NCBI GenBank assembly: GCA_002389385.1
Contig: DGOK01000077.1
Coordinates: forward strand, 13,373 to 25,923
Source of the DNA: Rhodospirillaceae bacterium UBA4468
GTDB taxonomy: Bacteria; Pseudomonadota; Alphaproteobacteria; Rhodospirillales; Casp-alpha2
Direction: 5' to 3'
DNA length: 12,551 nucleotides
Part shown: positions 1 to 7,309 of the stretch, one piece after another
Numbering within the stretch: the first letter of the stretch is position 1
Layout: the number at the start of each line of letters is the position of its first letter
Made by a program: the position numbers and the translations under genes
Notes under the pieces: model-generated
Database searches by the model: none
The model's input: the letters and a program-made list of their open reading frames with translations, nothing else
Told to the model about the DNA's origin: nothing

Positions 1-10
1 TGCGTGAGTT

Positions 11-102
11 CCTTCTCCCTTGGGAGAAGGTCTATTCACAAAGAACTTAGCGGCACGACCCCTCACCCGGCGCTGCGCGCCACCCTCTCCCGAAGGAGAG
101 GG
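11..102. repeat. REP-like palindromic intergenic element (compound copy)
   Basis: Three hairpins lie in this gene-free stretch. CCTTCTCCC (11-19) and GGGAGAAGG (22-30) form a perfect 9-bp stem with a TT loop. GGCGC (69-73) pairs with GCGCC (77-81). CCCTCTCC (83-90) pairs with GGAGAGGG (95-102) around a CGAA loop. The block CCCCTCACCC (59-68) is the reverse complement of GGGTGAGGGG at 6449-6458 in the second copy. On the minus strand the order hairpin, small hairpin, GGGTGAGGGG parallels the plus-strand order of the second copy. Elements of this kind are widespread between genes in Alphaproteobacteria. No T-run follows the stems on the minus strand, so this is not a canonical intrinsic terminator for hisI, although the RNA stems could still protect the mRNA 3' end. 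Confidence 0.75.
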
Positions 103-109
103 ATAAGGC

Positions 110-505
110 TTAAGAATACAGATCTTTCGGATCGATCTCGACGTCAGCAATCACGGTGACTTCACCATCTCGGATAGCTTTGTAGAAACAGCTCCGCCGT
201 CCGGTGTGGCAGGCAACGCCTGATTGATCTACATGCAACAAAATCGTGTCGTTGTCGCAGTCCCAGCGAAATTCCTTGAGCATTTGTACTTGCCCAGAGC
301 TTTCGCCTTTACGCCAAAGTGCGCCCCGTGAACGTGACCAGTAACATACCCGGCCCGTAGACAACGTTTCACGCACGGCGTCGGCATTCATCCACGCCAT
401 CATCAGGATTTCGCCTGTATCAGCTTGTTGTGCAATCGCAGGGATAAGACCGTCATCGTTAAACGCGAGCTCTGCGATGACGGCATCTGTCGTGTCTTGT
501 GACAT
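110..505 (-). CDS. hisI: Phosphoribosyl-AMP cyclohydrolase
   Basis: This enzyme opens the adenine ring of phosphoribosyl-AMP in the third step of histidine biosynthesis, in the cytoplasm. The 131-residue protein is the size of a stand-alone cyclohydrolase, with no fused HisE domain. The family signature is complete: W56-SRSRG, LWRKGESSG at 63-71, the Mg-binding triad D82/D84/D86, and the zinc cysteines C83, C99 and C106. Their spacing of 16 and 7 residues matches what I recall for characterised HisI, and CHTG is at 99-102. I chose the ATG at 505-503, which overlaps the metC stop as TGATG and suggests translational coupling. A GTG one codon earlier (508) is possible but unnecessary. The gene is the second of a two-gene minus-strand unit with metC. 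No other his genes are in the window. Confidence 0.95.
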   Translation of the reverse strand: MSQDTTDAVIAELAFNDDGLIPAIAQQADTGEILMMAWMNADAVRETLSTGRVCYWSRSRGALWRKGESSGQVQMLKEFRWDCDNDTILLHVDQSGVACHTGRRSCFYKAIRDGEVTVIADVEIDPKDLYS

Positions 506-1704
506 CACTTTCTCGCAGCGTTGAAGCGATCAAAACCGGCTGACAATTCATCAATCAGGTCGGATGGATCTTCGAGGCCGATGTGATAGCGCACCGTCGG
601 ACCTTTGCCATCCCAAGGACGGGCTGTGCGCAGCTTGCCTGGATAGCATGACTGCGTGAGGCTTTCATAACCGCCCCAGCTCGCACCAATACCAAACAAT
701 GCATAACCGTCCATCATGGCTTCGACAGCAGCCTTTGGTGCTTCGACAAACTCAACACCAAATAAGCCACTCGCACCACTAAAGTCGCGTTTCCAAATTT
801 CATAACCTGGATTGCTTGGTAGTGCAGGGTACATGACCCGTGCGACTTCATCGCGGCTTTCAAGCCATGTCGCGACTTCGAGCGCGTTTTTCTGATGTTG
901 TTCAAGGCGAACACCAATTGTCCGTAATCCGCGCTGCCCTAAATAGCAATCATCTGGACCTGCGTGATATCCGTAGGTGTTGGCGATACCTTTAAGCATC
1001 TGAAAGTGCTCTTCTGTATTAACAGTAACGGTGCCTAGCATCGCATCAGAGTGGCCGACTGTATATTTTGTCGCCGCTTCAATCACGAAATCAACGCCGT
1101 GCGAAATCGGCTTATAAAAGTATCCAGATGCCCATGTATTATCGATCAAGCTGAACACACCCGTTCCTTCGAGTGCGCCGGTGATGGCAGGGACGTCTTG
1201 TACTTCAAATGTCAGCGAACCGGGGCTTTCCATAAATACGAGAACCGTATTAGTACGTAAGAGGTCCTTAATACCCGCGCCAATCTGTGCGTCGTAGAAT
1301 TCTACTTCGACACCCATTTTCTTCATGATGACACCACACACACGGGAGCGGGTCGGCCCATAGACCGTGTCCGCGATCAAAACATGATCGCCATGCTTAA
1401 CAAGAGTGCAAAACGTCGCCGCAATTGCCGCCAGACCAGAAGGATAAGACACAGACTTATGCGCGCCATGGAGAGCAGACACGGCTTGCTCGAACGCAAA
1501 CTGTGTTGGCGTTCCAGAACGGCCGTACTGCGCACCTTCATAAGGCGGCTGATCACGCGTCTCAAATGCGTTCATAGTCGGGAATGTGATCGTCGATGCG
1601 TGGTAAACGGGCGGGTTCACAACCCCATGATTTTCCAGTGGATTACGGCCAGCATGCGTAATAATAGTGTTTTCGCGGTAGTTCTTCATAGATTTTTTTG
1701 ACAT
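505..1704 (-). CDS. metC: Cystathionine beta-lyase
   Basis: This PLP enzyme of the Cys/Met-metabolism family cleaves cystathionine to homocysteine, pyruvate and ammonia in methionine biosynthesis. Many members also desulfhydrate cysteine. At 399 residues it is of normal length. Visible landmarks are the YGRSGTPT phosphate-binding stretch (60-67), the PLP-stacking tyrosine in SYPSGLAA (86-93), the cofactor aspartate in LIDNTWASGYFYKPISHG (D188), and the Schiff-base lysine K213 in ATKYTVGHSDAM. The GHSD form after the lysine favours beta-lyase over gamma-synthase. The ATG at 1704 has only a weak GGAC ribosome-binding site about 10 bases upstream. A methionine six codons in is a less likely start. 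It is transcribed divergently from aapJ, leads hisI, and presumably shares the control region at 1705-1963. Confidence 0.93.
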   Translation of the reverse strand: MSKKSMKNYRENTIITHAGRNPLENHGVVNPPVYHASTITFPTMNAFETRDQPPYEGAQYGRSGTPTQFAFEQAVSALHGAHKSVSYPSGLAAIAATFCTLVKHGDHVLIADTVYGPTRSRVCGVIMKKMGVEVEFYDAQIGAGIKDLLRTNTVLVFMESPGSLTFEVQDVPAITGALEGTGVFSLIDNTWASGYFYKPISHGVDFVIEAATKYTVGHSDAMLGTVTVNTEEHFQMLKGIANTYGYHAGPDDCYLGQRGLRTIGVRLEQHQKNALEVATWLESRDEVARVMYPALPSNPGYEIWKRDFSGASGLFGVEFVEAPKAAVEAMMDGYALFGIGASWGGYESLTQSCYPGKLRTARPWDGKGPTVRYHIGLEDPSDLIDELSAGFDRFNAARK

Positions 1705-1825
1705 TAATTTTCGTCCAAATTAAATTATTTTAGCAGCATAAACGACTAGCCGGGCGTTGGCGATAGGGACGTTGAGCGTTTTTCGGTGCGTAGGTTAGAG
1801 TTATTCAAGTCTTGGATGTATTAAA

Positions 1826-1844
1826 TAATGTTATGATAACATTA
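1826..1844. promoter_or_regulatory. Perfect 19-bp palindrome, candidate operator between metC and aapJ
   Basis: TAATGTTATGATAACATTA is a perfect inverted repeat with 9-bp arms around a single G. It lies 120 bases before the aapJ start and 122 bases before metC. A weak promoter could overlap it: TTGGAT (1812-1817), 17 bases, then GATAAC (1835-1840). A bound protein would then occlude the -10 box. A further half-site-like TAATGTT occurs at 1905-1911. The compact odd-centred form is typical of dimeric GntR- or TetR-like repressors, but the cognate regulator is not identifiable here. The site is seen directly; the operator role is inferred. Confidence 0.55.
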
Positions 1845-1893
1845 GTTTTCGTCTTGAGAGTGGTTTGGGAATCGTGTTACGGATTCACGTCTC

Positions 1894-1944
1894 TTAATAA
1901 AAGTTAATGTTTAGAAAGAGGCAACGATTTCATTAATAGAAGTT
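1894..1944 (+). repeat. Imperfect direct repeat TTAATARAAGTT upstream of aapJ
   Basis: TTAATAAAAGTT (1894-1905) and TTAATAGAAGTT (1933-1944) agree at 11 of 12 positions, with starts 39 bases apart. Both lie in the A/T-rich aapJ leader, just before the ribosome-binding site CAGGGAG (1947-1953). This may be a binding site pair or A/T-rich coincidence. Confidence 0.3.
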
Positions 1945-1963
1945 TTCAGGGAGCTTTATACAC

Positions 1964-2983
1964 ATGAAGAAGTTACAAATTATTTCAGCCGCGGCTGCCG
2001 TCATGGCACTCGGCGTAACAGCCGCTAGTGCAGGTACGTTGCAAGACGTACAAGCACGTGGCGAACTTCGCTGCATCGTTTCAACGGGTCTTGCTGGTTT
2101 TGCTTACACCGATTCAGCTGGTGTTTATCAAGGCTTTGACGCTGACTTCTGCCGCGCGACAGCTGCTGCAGTTCTTGGTGATGCAAGCAAAGTTAAGTTC
2201 GTTCCAGCAACGGGCAAGACACGTTTCACAATACTTAACTCAGGTGAAGGTGACGTCCTTTGGCGGAACACAACTTGGACATTCGTTCGTGACGTTGACG
2301 TTAAACTGACATTTGTCGGTGTTAACTACTATGATGGTCAGGGCTTTATGGCTCCAAAATCACTTGGTGTTAAATCAGCTAAAGATTTAGATGGCGCAAC
2401 AGTTTGTATTCAAACTGGTACGACAACTGAATTGAACCTGGCTGACTTCTTCCGGAGCAACAAGATTAGCTACGAGCCTGTTCCGATTGAAACAAACGAC
2501 GAGTCACGCACAAATTATCTTGCGGGTCGTTGTGACGTTTACACAACAGACGCATCTGGTCTTGCTGCAACACGTTCAACGTTTCCAAATCCAAAAGATC
2601 ACGTGATCCTTCCAGAAATCATCTCTAAAGAGCCACTCGGTCCAGTAGTGCGCCACGGCGATGACCAGTGGGGCGACGTTATCCGTTGGGTTCTTAACGC
2701 AACACGCGGTGCTGAAGAGCTCGGCGTCACACAGGCAAACGTAGCTGAAATGGCTAAAGGCACGAACAATCCGGAAATCAACCGGATGCTCGGTACCGAA
2801 GGCGATCTTGGCGCGATGCTTGGTCTCCAAAAAGATTGGGGCCAAAAGGTTATCGGTGCAGTTGGTAACTACAGCGAGATCTTTGAGCGTCACATCGGTA
2901 AAGATACTGACATCGGTCTAGATCGCGGCTTGAACGCACTTTGGACAGATGGTGGTATTCAATACTCACCACCATTCCGTTGA
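1964..2983 (+). CDS. aapJ: General L-amino-acid ABC transporter, periplasmic binding protein
   Basis: This is the extracytoplasmic family-3 solute-binding protein that captures amino acids for the AapQMP importer. In rhizobia the Aap system takes up a broad range of L-amino acids. The 339-residue precursor starts with a Sec signal peptide: MKKLQ, a hydrophobic run at 6-19, and cleavage predicted after ASA at residue 23. The mature part has the AapJ hallmarks GVYQGFDADFCRATAAA, TRFTILNSGEGDVLWRNTTW, ICIQTGTTTELNLADFF-like text and YLAGRCDVYTTDASGLA. A good ribosome-binding site (CAGGGAG, 1947-1953) supports the start. It is the first gene of the transporter operon and is followed by a stem-loop, which commonly leaves the binding protein more abundant than the membrane parts. 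Substrate range cannot be read from sequence; cystine or glutamate are possible cargo. Confidence 0.93.
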   Translation: MKKLQIISAAAAVMALGVTAASAGTLQDVQARGELRCIVSTGLAGFAYTDSAGVYQGFDADFCRATAAAVLGDASKVKFVPATGKTRFTILNSGEGDVLWRNTTWTFVRDVDVKLTFVGVNYYDGQGFMAPKSLGVKSAKDLDGATVCIQTGTTTELNLADFFRSNKISYEPVPIETNDESRTNYLAGRCDVYTTDASGLAATRSTFPNPKDHVILPEIISKEPLGPVVRHGDDQWGDVIRWVLNATRGAEELGVTQANVAEMAKGTNNPEINRMLGTEGDLGAMLGLQKDWGQKVIGAVGNYSEIFERHIGKDTDIGLDRGLNALWTDGGIQYSPPFR

Positions 2984-2990
2984 TCGGAAT

Positions 2991-3012
2991 ATCGCTCGCT
3001 TAGGCGAGTGAT
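2991..3012 (+). terminator. Intercistronic stem-loop after aapJ (attenuator / mRNA stabiliser)
   Basis: ATCGCTCGC (2991-2999) and GCGAGTGAT (3004-3012) pair over nine positions, with one G-U pair and a TTAG loop, eight bases after the aapJ stop. Only TTGAG follows, not a T-run, so full termination is unlikely. In ABC-importer operons such structures often stabilise the binding-protein mRNA or partly stop transcription before the permease genes. Confidence 0.55.
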
Positions 3013-3185
3013 TTGAGCTTCGAGGGCGGATGCATGGTTAGCCCAGCATTCGTCCAAAGAAGGTCACACTCCAAACATCGAAAGCCAACAAGGCACAAAA
3101 TATCGATGACGGAGTAGGGAGATGTTGCAAGGCCGGACCATTCACCGACGTCCTTGCTATGTGTTTAACCGGGGACGGACGACAG

Positions 3186-4394
3186 ATGAATACGACCACC
3201 GCGGACAGCGATGTCGCTAAGCAGTTAGCTCTCAGCAAAATTTGGAACAATCGTGAAGCCCGCTCTGTTATTTTACAGATACTCACGATGGCCATCTTAA
3301 TTGGATTTTTCGCCTTTATTATAACGAACGCTATAAGCAACCTGGCAGCCGTTGGCAAAACCTTTAGCTACGATTTCCTTTCACAACCCGCAAGTTATGA
3401 CATTAACCAGTCGCTGATTGCCTATACATCTCGGGACACCCATTTCAAGGCTGGTCTGGTTGGCTTAATCAATACAGGATTAGTTGCAATCAGCGGTATT
3501 GTGCTTGCGACAATTCTTGGGTTTCTCCTTGGTGTGTTGCGATTATCACCAAACTACTTGTTGAACCGTATCAGCTATTGCTTCATCGAGTTCACACGGA
3601 ACGTGCCAATTCTTCTGCACATCCTACTTATTCATGGCATCATCGTTCATTCATTGCCGAGACCAAAATTGGCGAGCGTTGAATGGAATCTTGCTGATCT
3701 GTTCTATCTGTCTAACCGTGGTGTTTTTACACCGAGACCCATTCCAGATGATTTACTCTGGATATCGGGGGTTGCCCTTGCCTTAGGCATTGGATTTACA
3801 ATCTGGTTTCGCAAATATGCAAAACGGATACAAGATTCAACGGGTAAAATTTATCCCGTATTCCTAATTTCGATTGCTGCGATTATTGGTTTACCAGTCC
3901 TCGTCTTCTTTGTAACAGGCTCACCTGTCACATGGGACATTCCTGAGTTTAAGCGCTTTAACTTCCAAGGTGGTATGGTGTTGCTACCAGAATTCATGGC
4001 GCTCTGGTTAGCACTTTCGTTATACACTGCAGCCTTCATTGCTGAGATCGTACGAGCCGGTATTCTTTCGGTCAGTCACGGACAGTGGGAAGCAGCGTGC
4101 GCTCTTGGTATTAGGCGTGCCCGGATCCTCAACCTGGTGATTATCCCGCAAGCACTTCGCGTGATCATTCCACCGTTAACCAGTCAATATCTGAACCTCA
4201 CTAAGAACTCGTCACTCGCAATTGCCATTGGTTATATGGATATTGTGGCAACGATTGGTGGAATTTCACTGATGCAAACCGGTAAAGAAATGGAGACGAT
4301 GATCATCGTAATCGCAATTTATCTATCGATTTCGCTGTTAATCTCCATGTTCATGAACTGGTACAATACACGCATTAAACTGGTAGAGCGGTGA
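3186..4394 (+). CDS. aapQ: General L-amino-acid ABC transporter, permease AapQ
   Basis: This inner-membrane permease pairs with AapM to form the import channel. From the start chosen here it has 402 residues, close to the roughly 400 of known AapQ proteins. Hydrophobic segments lie near 33-54, 96-118, 142-156, 191-207, 225-243, 271-290 and 373-391. The HisM/GlnP-type permease core begins near 96, and a long insertion between 155 and 265 is usual for this family. The ATPase-contacting EAA loop is WEAACALGIRRARILNLV (301-318) with PQALR following. The ATG at 3186 is preferred, with GGGGA at 3171-3175. An in-frame ATG at 3159 adds nine residues (MCLTGDGRQ) but has no visible ribosome-binding site. 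The aapM start follows the stop by 12 bases. The 202-base gap from aapJ contains a stem-loop. Confidence 0.92.
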   Translation: MNTTTADSDVAKQLALSKIWNNREARSVILQILTMAILIGFFAFIITNAISNLAAVGKTFSYDFLSQPASYDINQSLIAYTSRDTHFKAGLVGLINTGLVAISGIVLATILGFLLGVLRLSPNYLLNRISYCFIEFTRNVPILLHILLIHGIIVHSLPRPKLASVEWNLADLFYLSNRGVFTPRPIPDDLLWISGVALALGIGFTIWFRKYAKRIQDSTGKIYPVFLISIAAIIGLPVLVFFVTGSPVTWDIPEFKRFNFQGGMVLLPEFMALWLALSLYTAAFIAEIVRAGILSVSHGQWEAACALGIRRARILNLVIIPQALRVIIPPLTSQYLNLTKNSSLAIAIGYMDIVATIGGISLMQTGKEMETMIIVIAIYLSISLLISMFMNWYNTRIKLVER

Positions 4395-4406
4395 GGGAGA
4401 AAGATT

Positions 4407-5522
4407 ATGAGTGAAGTAACCCAATCCTACGTGCCAGGGACCCATCCGGACATGGCACCACCTGCAGGCCAACGTGGTATCCTGCTATGGCTCAGGAAGA
4501 ATCTATTTTCTTCATGGGCTAACTCGATCATGACGATTGTTGGCATTTACTTGCTGTATAAAATCGTTCCACCGATGTTTAATTGGGCGGTTGTAGATGC
4601 TGTTATGTACGCAGGTAACCGTGAAGAGTGCCAGGCACTCGGCAGCGGTGCGTGCTGGGCGTTTATTAAAGATCGATATCGCATTCTGATTTATGGATTT
4701 TATCCTGAAGAATTAAGATGGCGTGTTGATGTATCATTCCTGCTTTTATGCGCAGCACTGGTGCCAATTCTGTTTGATAACGCACCGATGCGGAAACCAT
4801 GGATGTTATTCTCGGTTTCTTATCCGTTTATTGCGGGCTGGCTTTTGCTCGGCGGCGCAGGCCTGACACCCGTTGGCACTGACGAATTTGGCGGCATGAT
4901 GCTGAACACCGTCGTTGGTGTAACAGGTATCGCGTTCTCGCTTCCACTTGGCATCTTGCTTGCGCTGGGGCGACAATCCCACTTGCCTATCGTGAAATCA
5001 GTTTCAATGTGCTTCATCGAATTTATTCGTGGCGTGCCATTGATTACGTTGCTGTTCGTGGCGTCGACAATGTTGAACTACTTCCTGCCTCCAGGAACGA
5101 CGTTTGATCTGTTACTTCGCGTCCTGATCATGGTGACACTCTTCTCGGCAGCATATATCGCCGAAGTGGTTCGCGGTGGGTTACAAGCCATACCAAACGG
5201 TCAATATGAAGCGGCCAACAGTATGGGTCTGAAGTACTGGCAGTCGATGCGTCTAATCGTTTTACCGCAAGCTCTCAAGATTTCTATTCCAGGTATCGTC
5301 AACACGTTCATCGGTCTGTTCAAAGACACGACGCTCGTGCTGATCATCGGTCTCCTGGATATTCTTGGGATCGGGCGTTCATCAATGGCGGATGCAAAAT
5401 GGAACGGCCTCTCAAATGAGGTTTATATCTCCATTGCCATATTCTTCTTCATCGCTTGCTTCGGTATGTCACGTTACTCGATCTACCTCGAAGGCAAGTT
5501 AGACAAAGGCTACAAGCGCTAA
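4407..5522 (+). CDS. aapM: General L-amino-acid ABC transporter, permease AapM
   Basis: This is the second membrane subunit of the Aap importer, with 371 residues. Hydrophobic segments are near 40-54, 108-123, 136-151, 165-187, 207-226, 234-252, 305-323 and 340-355. The soluble stretch at 60-105 contains two cysteines (C75, C83), which may face the periplasm. The EAA loop is YEAANSMGLKYWQSMRLIVL (267-286), followed by PQALK. The family-typical segment KDTTLVLIIGLLDILGIG occupies 306-323. Its ribosome-binding site AGGGAGA (4394-4400) overlaps the end of aapQ, indicating translation as one operon. The neighbours aapQ and aapP complete the complex. Confidence 0.92.
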   Translation: MSEVTQSYVPGTHPDMAPPAGQRGILLWLRKNLFSSWANSIMTIVGIYLLYKIVPPMFNWAVVDAVMYAGNREECQALGSGACWAFIKDRYRILIYGFYPEELRWRVDVSFLLLCAALVPILFDNAPMRKPWMLFSVSYPFIAGWLLLGGAGLTPVGTDEFGGMMLNTVVGVTGIAFSLPLGILLALGRQSHLPIVKSVSMCFIEFIRGVPLITLLFVASTMLNYFLPPGTTFDLLLRVLIMVTLFSAAYIAEVVRGGLQAIPNGQYEAANSMGLKYWQSMRLIVLPQALKISIPGIVNTFIGLFKDTTLVLIIGLLDILGIGRSSMADAKWNGLSNEVYISIAIFFFIACFGMSRYSIYLEGKLDKGYKR

Positions 5523-5552
5523 AGCGCGACCAAGGAAAAAAGGGCTTAAAAA

Positions 5553-6329
5553 ATGGCTGAATCAAATGCAGCATTTGCCACATCAGCGGAAGACGATGAT
5601 CTAATTGTCATCAAGGATATGCATAAGTGGTACGGGGACTTCCACGTTCTCAAAAACATTAACCTCACAGTTAAACGGGGCGAGCGGATCGTTGTTTGTG
5701 GTCCGTCGGGTTCTGGTAAATCCACCATGATCCGGTGCATCAACCGATTGGAAGAGCACCAGAAGGGTCATATCTTTGTCGATAACATCGAGCTGACAAA
5801 CGACCTCAAACAGATTGATGCGATCCGACGTGAAGTCGGCATGGTGTTCCAGCACTTTAACTTGTTCCCACACTTAACAGTGCTTGAGAATTGTACACTG
5901 GGACCAATCTGGGTGCGCCAAACACCAAAAGCCGAAGCAGACGAGGCTGCAATGGCTTACCTCGAGAAAGTAAAAATCCCAGAACAGGCACTGAAGTACC
6001 CAGGACAGCTTTCCGGTGGCCAGCAACAACGTGTGGCAATTGCACGATCACTCTGCATGAACCCACGTATCATGTTATTCGATGAGCCAACATCAGCCCT
6101 TGATCCCGAGATGATCAAGGAAGTGTTGGATACCATGATTGAACTCGCAGAAACCGGCATGACGATGTTGTGCGTAACCCACGAGATGGGTTTTGCAAAA
6201 ACAGTTGCTGACCGTGTGGTCTTCATGGACGAAGGTGAAATTATCGAGGCGAACGAACCTCATCAATTCTTTGATAATCCTCAGCACGAGCGGACCAAAT
6301 TATTCTTGAGCCAAATCCTCGGTCACTAA
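5553..6329 (+). CDS. aapP: General L-amino-acid ABC transporter, ATP-binding protein
   Basis: This cytoplasmic ATPase powers the AapQM channel. All ABC elements are present in the 258 residues: Walker A GPSGSGKST (50-58), Q-loop Q100, signature LSGGQQQR (153-160), Walker B IMLFDEPTSALD (173-184), and switch histidine H210 in VTHEMGFA. The segment FQHFNLFPHLTVLENCTLGP is characteristic of polar amino-acid importer ATPases. An extra acidic N-terminus (residues 1-16, SAEDDD) precedes the nucleotide-binding fold. The start follows AAGGAAAAAAGG in the 30-base gap after aapM. It is the last gene of the operon, with a strong terminator 36 bases beyond. Confidence 0.95.
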   Translation: MAESNAAFATSAEDDDLIVIKDMHKWYGDFHVLKNINLTVKRGERIVVCGPSGSGKSTMIRCINRLEEHQKGHIFVDNIELTNDLKQIDAIRREVGMVFQHFNLFPHLTVLENCTLGPIWVRQTPKAEADEAAMAYLEKVKIPEQALKYPGQLSGGQQQRVAIARSLCMNPRIMLFDEPTSALDPEMIKEVLDTMIELAETGMTMLCVTHEMGFAKTVADRVVFMDEGEIIEANEPHQFFDNPQHERTKLFLSQILGH

Positions 6330-6365
6330 GCCAGCAATACGCTTATCCCAGAGGGGGGATGACAA

Positions 6366-6402
6366 GGCGGTCCGCCGCTCGGAAACGAGCCGGGCCGCCT
6401 TT
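6366..6402 (+). terminator. Rho-independent terminator of the aap operon
   Basis: GGCGG (6366-6370) pairs with CCGCC (6395-6399). The stem continues through a T-G pair and CCG/CGG, then past a two-base bulge to CTCG-GAAA-CGAG (6378-6389). A GAAA tetraloop caps the GC-rich stem and TTTCGTGTTTC follows. Position after aapP and form fit an intrinsic terminator. Confidence 0.85.
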
Positions 6403-6425
6403 CGTGTTTCCGCAATAGACGCATT

Positions 6426-6458
6426 CCTTCTCCGTTGAGAGAAGGTTAGGGTGAGGGG
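6426..6458 (+). repeat. REP-like palindromic element, short copy
   Basis: CCTTCTC (6426-6432) pairs with GAGAAGG (6439-6445), and GGGTGAGGGG (6449-6458) follows after three bases. This is the same hairpin-plus-GGGTGAGGGG arrangement as the element at 11-102 (there on the opposite strand), but without the inner GGCGC hairpin. It sits between the aap terminator and the decayed gene region. Confidence 0.65.
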
Positions 6459-6463
6459 CCCAG

Positions 6464-6589
6464 TTATCGTTCTACCGGCGGGTAGAATTGCGGTGCCTCG
6501 GCACGGTCATACATTCCATAATCACGCATAACTTCGAAAATCCGGAAATACTCGGTTGTCGGATCGCTTAAGAGACTGGCCCCAAATTC
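6464..6589 (-). pseudogene. C-terminal remnant of an unidentified minus-strand gene
   Basis: On the minus strand an open frame ends at TAA (6466-6464). Its last ~35 residues read like a real protein tail: GASLLSDPTTEY, FRIFEVMRDYGMYDR, AEAPQFYPPVER. Going upstream the frame stays open only until a stop at 6652-6650, and beyond about 6590 it is simply antisense to the LysR-like coding sequence. It therefore appears to be a gene end whose front has been lost at a junction near 6565-6590. I do not recognise the family. The right boundary given is approximate, and the whole call rests on protein-like composition. Confidence 0.35.
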
Positions 6590-7284
6590 CAGCCCTGATT
6601 GATAATTTGGTAGCCGTCGCCGAGTTTCAGGGTGAACCTCGTGGTCAGCTTAAGGTGGCTATCCCAATTGGCCTCGGCCAATATCACATCTTGCCTCTGA
6701 TGACTGATCTCATCGAACGATACCCGAACCTACGGATCAAAACTATCCTTACCGATTGCGCTATGAAACTTGGCGAATCACAGATAGACGTCGCGGTCCG
6801 TATTGGTCAGCAGCCTGATAGCTCTCTAATGATTCGGAAATTGGGATCGACAAGGCGCATTGTGGTTGCGTCACCCGCCTATCTGGAACGCCACGGTATG
6901 CCAAAAACTCCCCATGATCTCAAAAATCATAATTGCCTGCGCCAAACCGAGGTGACAAATCTGAACAAATGGGAGTTTCATGGACCAAGCGGCTCGCTCA
7001 GCGTTGAAGCAAACGGACGGTTTGAAGTCAATAATACTCCGGCATTACATAAGTCTGCTCTAGCTGGAAACGGCTTAATCCGGGTTGGCGATTTCATCGT
7101 TGGCGCAGATATAAACGCAGGTCATCTAGTCCAGGTTCTCGGTGATTATGAACCCGCTTCAAAGAAGGAAATCAATGCGGTATATCTACAAAATCGACAT
7201 CTGTCGCCGAAAGTCAGGGCTTTTATTGACACATTTGTTGATAACTTCTTGCCACACCCACCTTGGGAGCTTGCCGCAAGTTGA
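6556..7284 (+). pseudogene. LysR-family regulator remnant lacking its DNA-binding domain
   Basis: The frame is open from 6532 and the translated part is the effector-binding half of a LysR-type regulator. It begins at the linker (PALIDNLVAVAEFQGEPRGQL, about residues 12-32), then KVAIPIGLGQYHILPLM, LIERYPNLRI, the family-typical SQIDVAVRIGQQPDSSL and VVASPAYLERHG, and a normal C-terminus. The N-terminal winged helix-turn-helix, roughly 60-80 residues in this family, is absent. The only start is a TTG (6556) without a convincing ribosome-binding site, beside an apparent recombination junction. A shortened protein could bind a ligand but not DNA through its usual domain. It converges on the acetyltransferase gene, with 25 bases between their stops. 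Confidence 0.75.
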
Positions 7285-7309
7285 CCCAAGGAGAGGAGGG
7301 TAAGTCGTT

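Noticed and set aside
83..102. Intrinsic terminator for the metC-hisI unit
   Set aside because: The stem is strong but no T-run follows on the minus strand, and the sequence belongs to a repeat element.
1384..1701. 105-codon open frame on the plus strand opposite metC
   Set aside because: It is antisense to a well-supported gene, rich in Arg and without recognisable motifs.
1754..1774. Sigma-54 promoter (TTGGCGATAGGGACGTTGAG) upstream of aapJ
   Set aside because: The -12 GC is missing at the required distance from the -24 GG.
1705..1800. SAM-II or other methionine riboswitch in the metC leader
   Set aside because: The minus-strand leader lacks the SAM-II conserved core and pseudoknot-forming segments that I could recognise.
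3122..3220. Possible 32-codon leader peptide (MLQGRTIHRR...) in the gap before aapQ, preceded by GGGAG
   Set aside because: The GGGAG is immediately adjacent to the ATG, the stop lies inside aapQ, and the composition is not protein-like. It is better read as chance.
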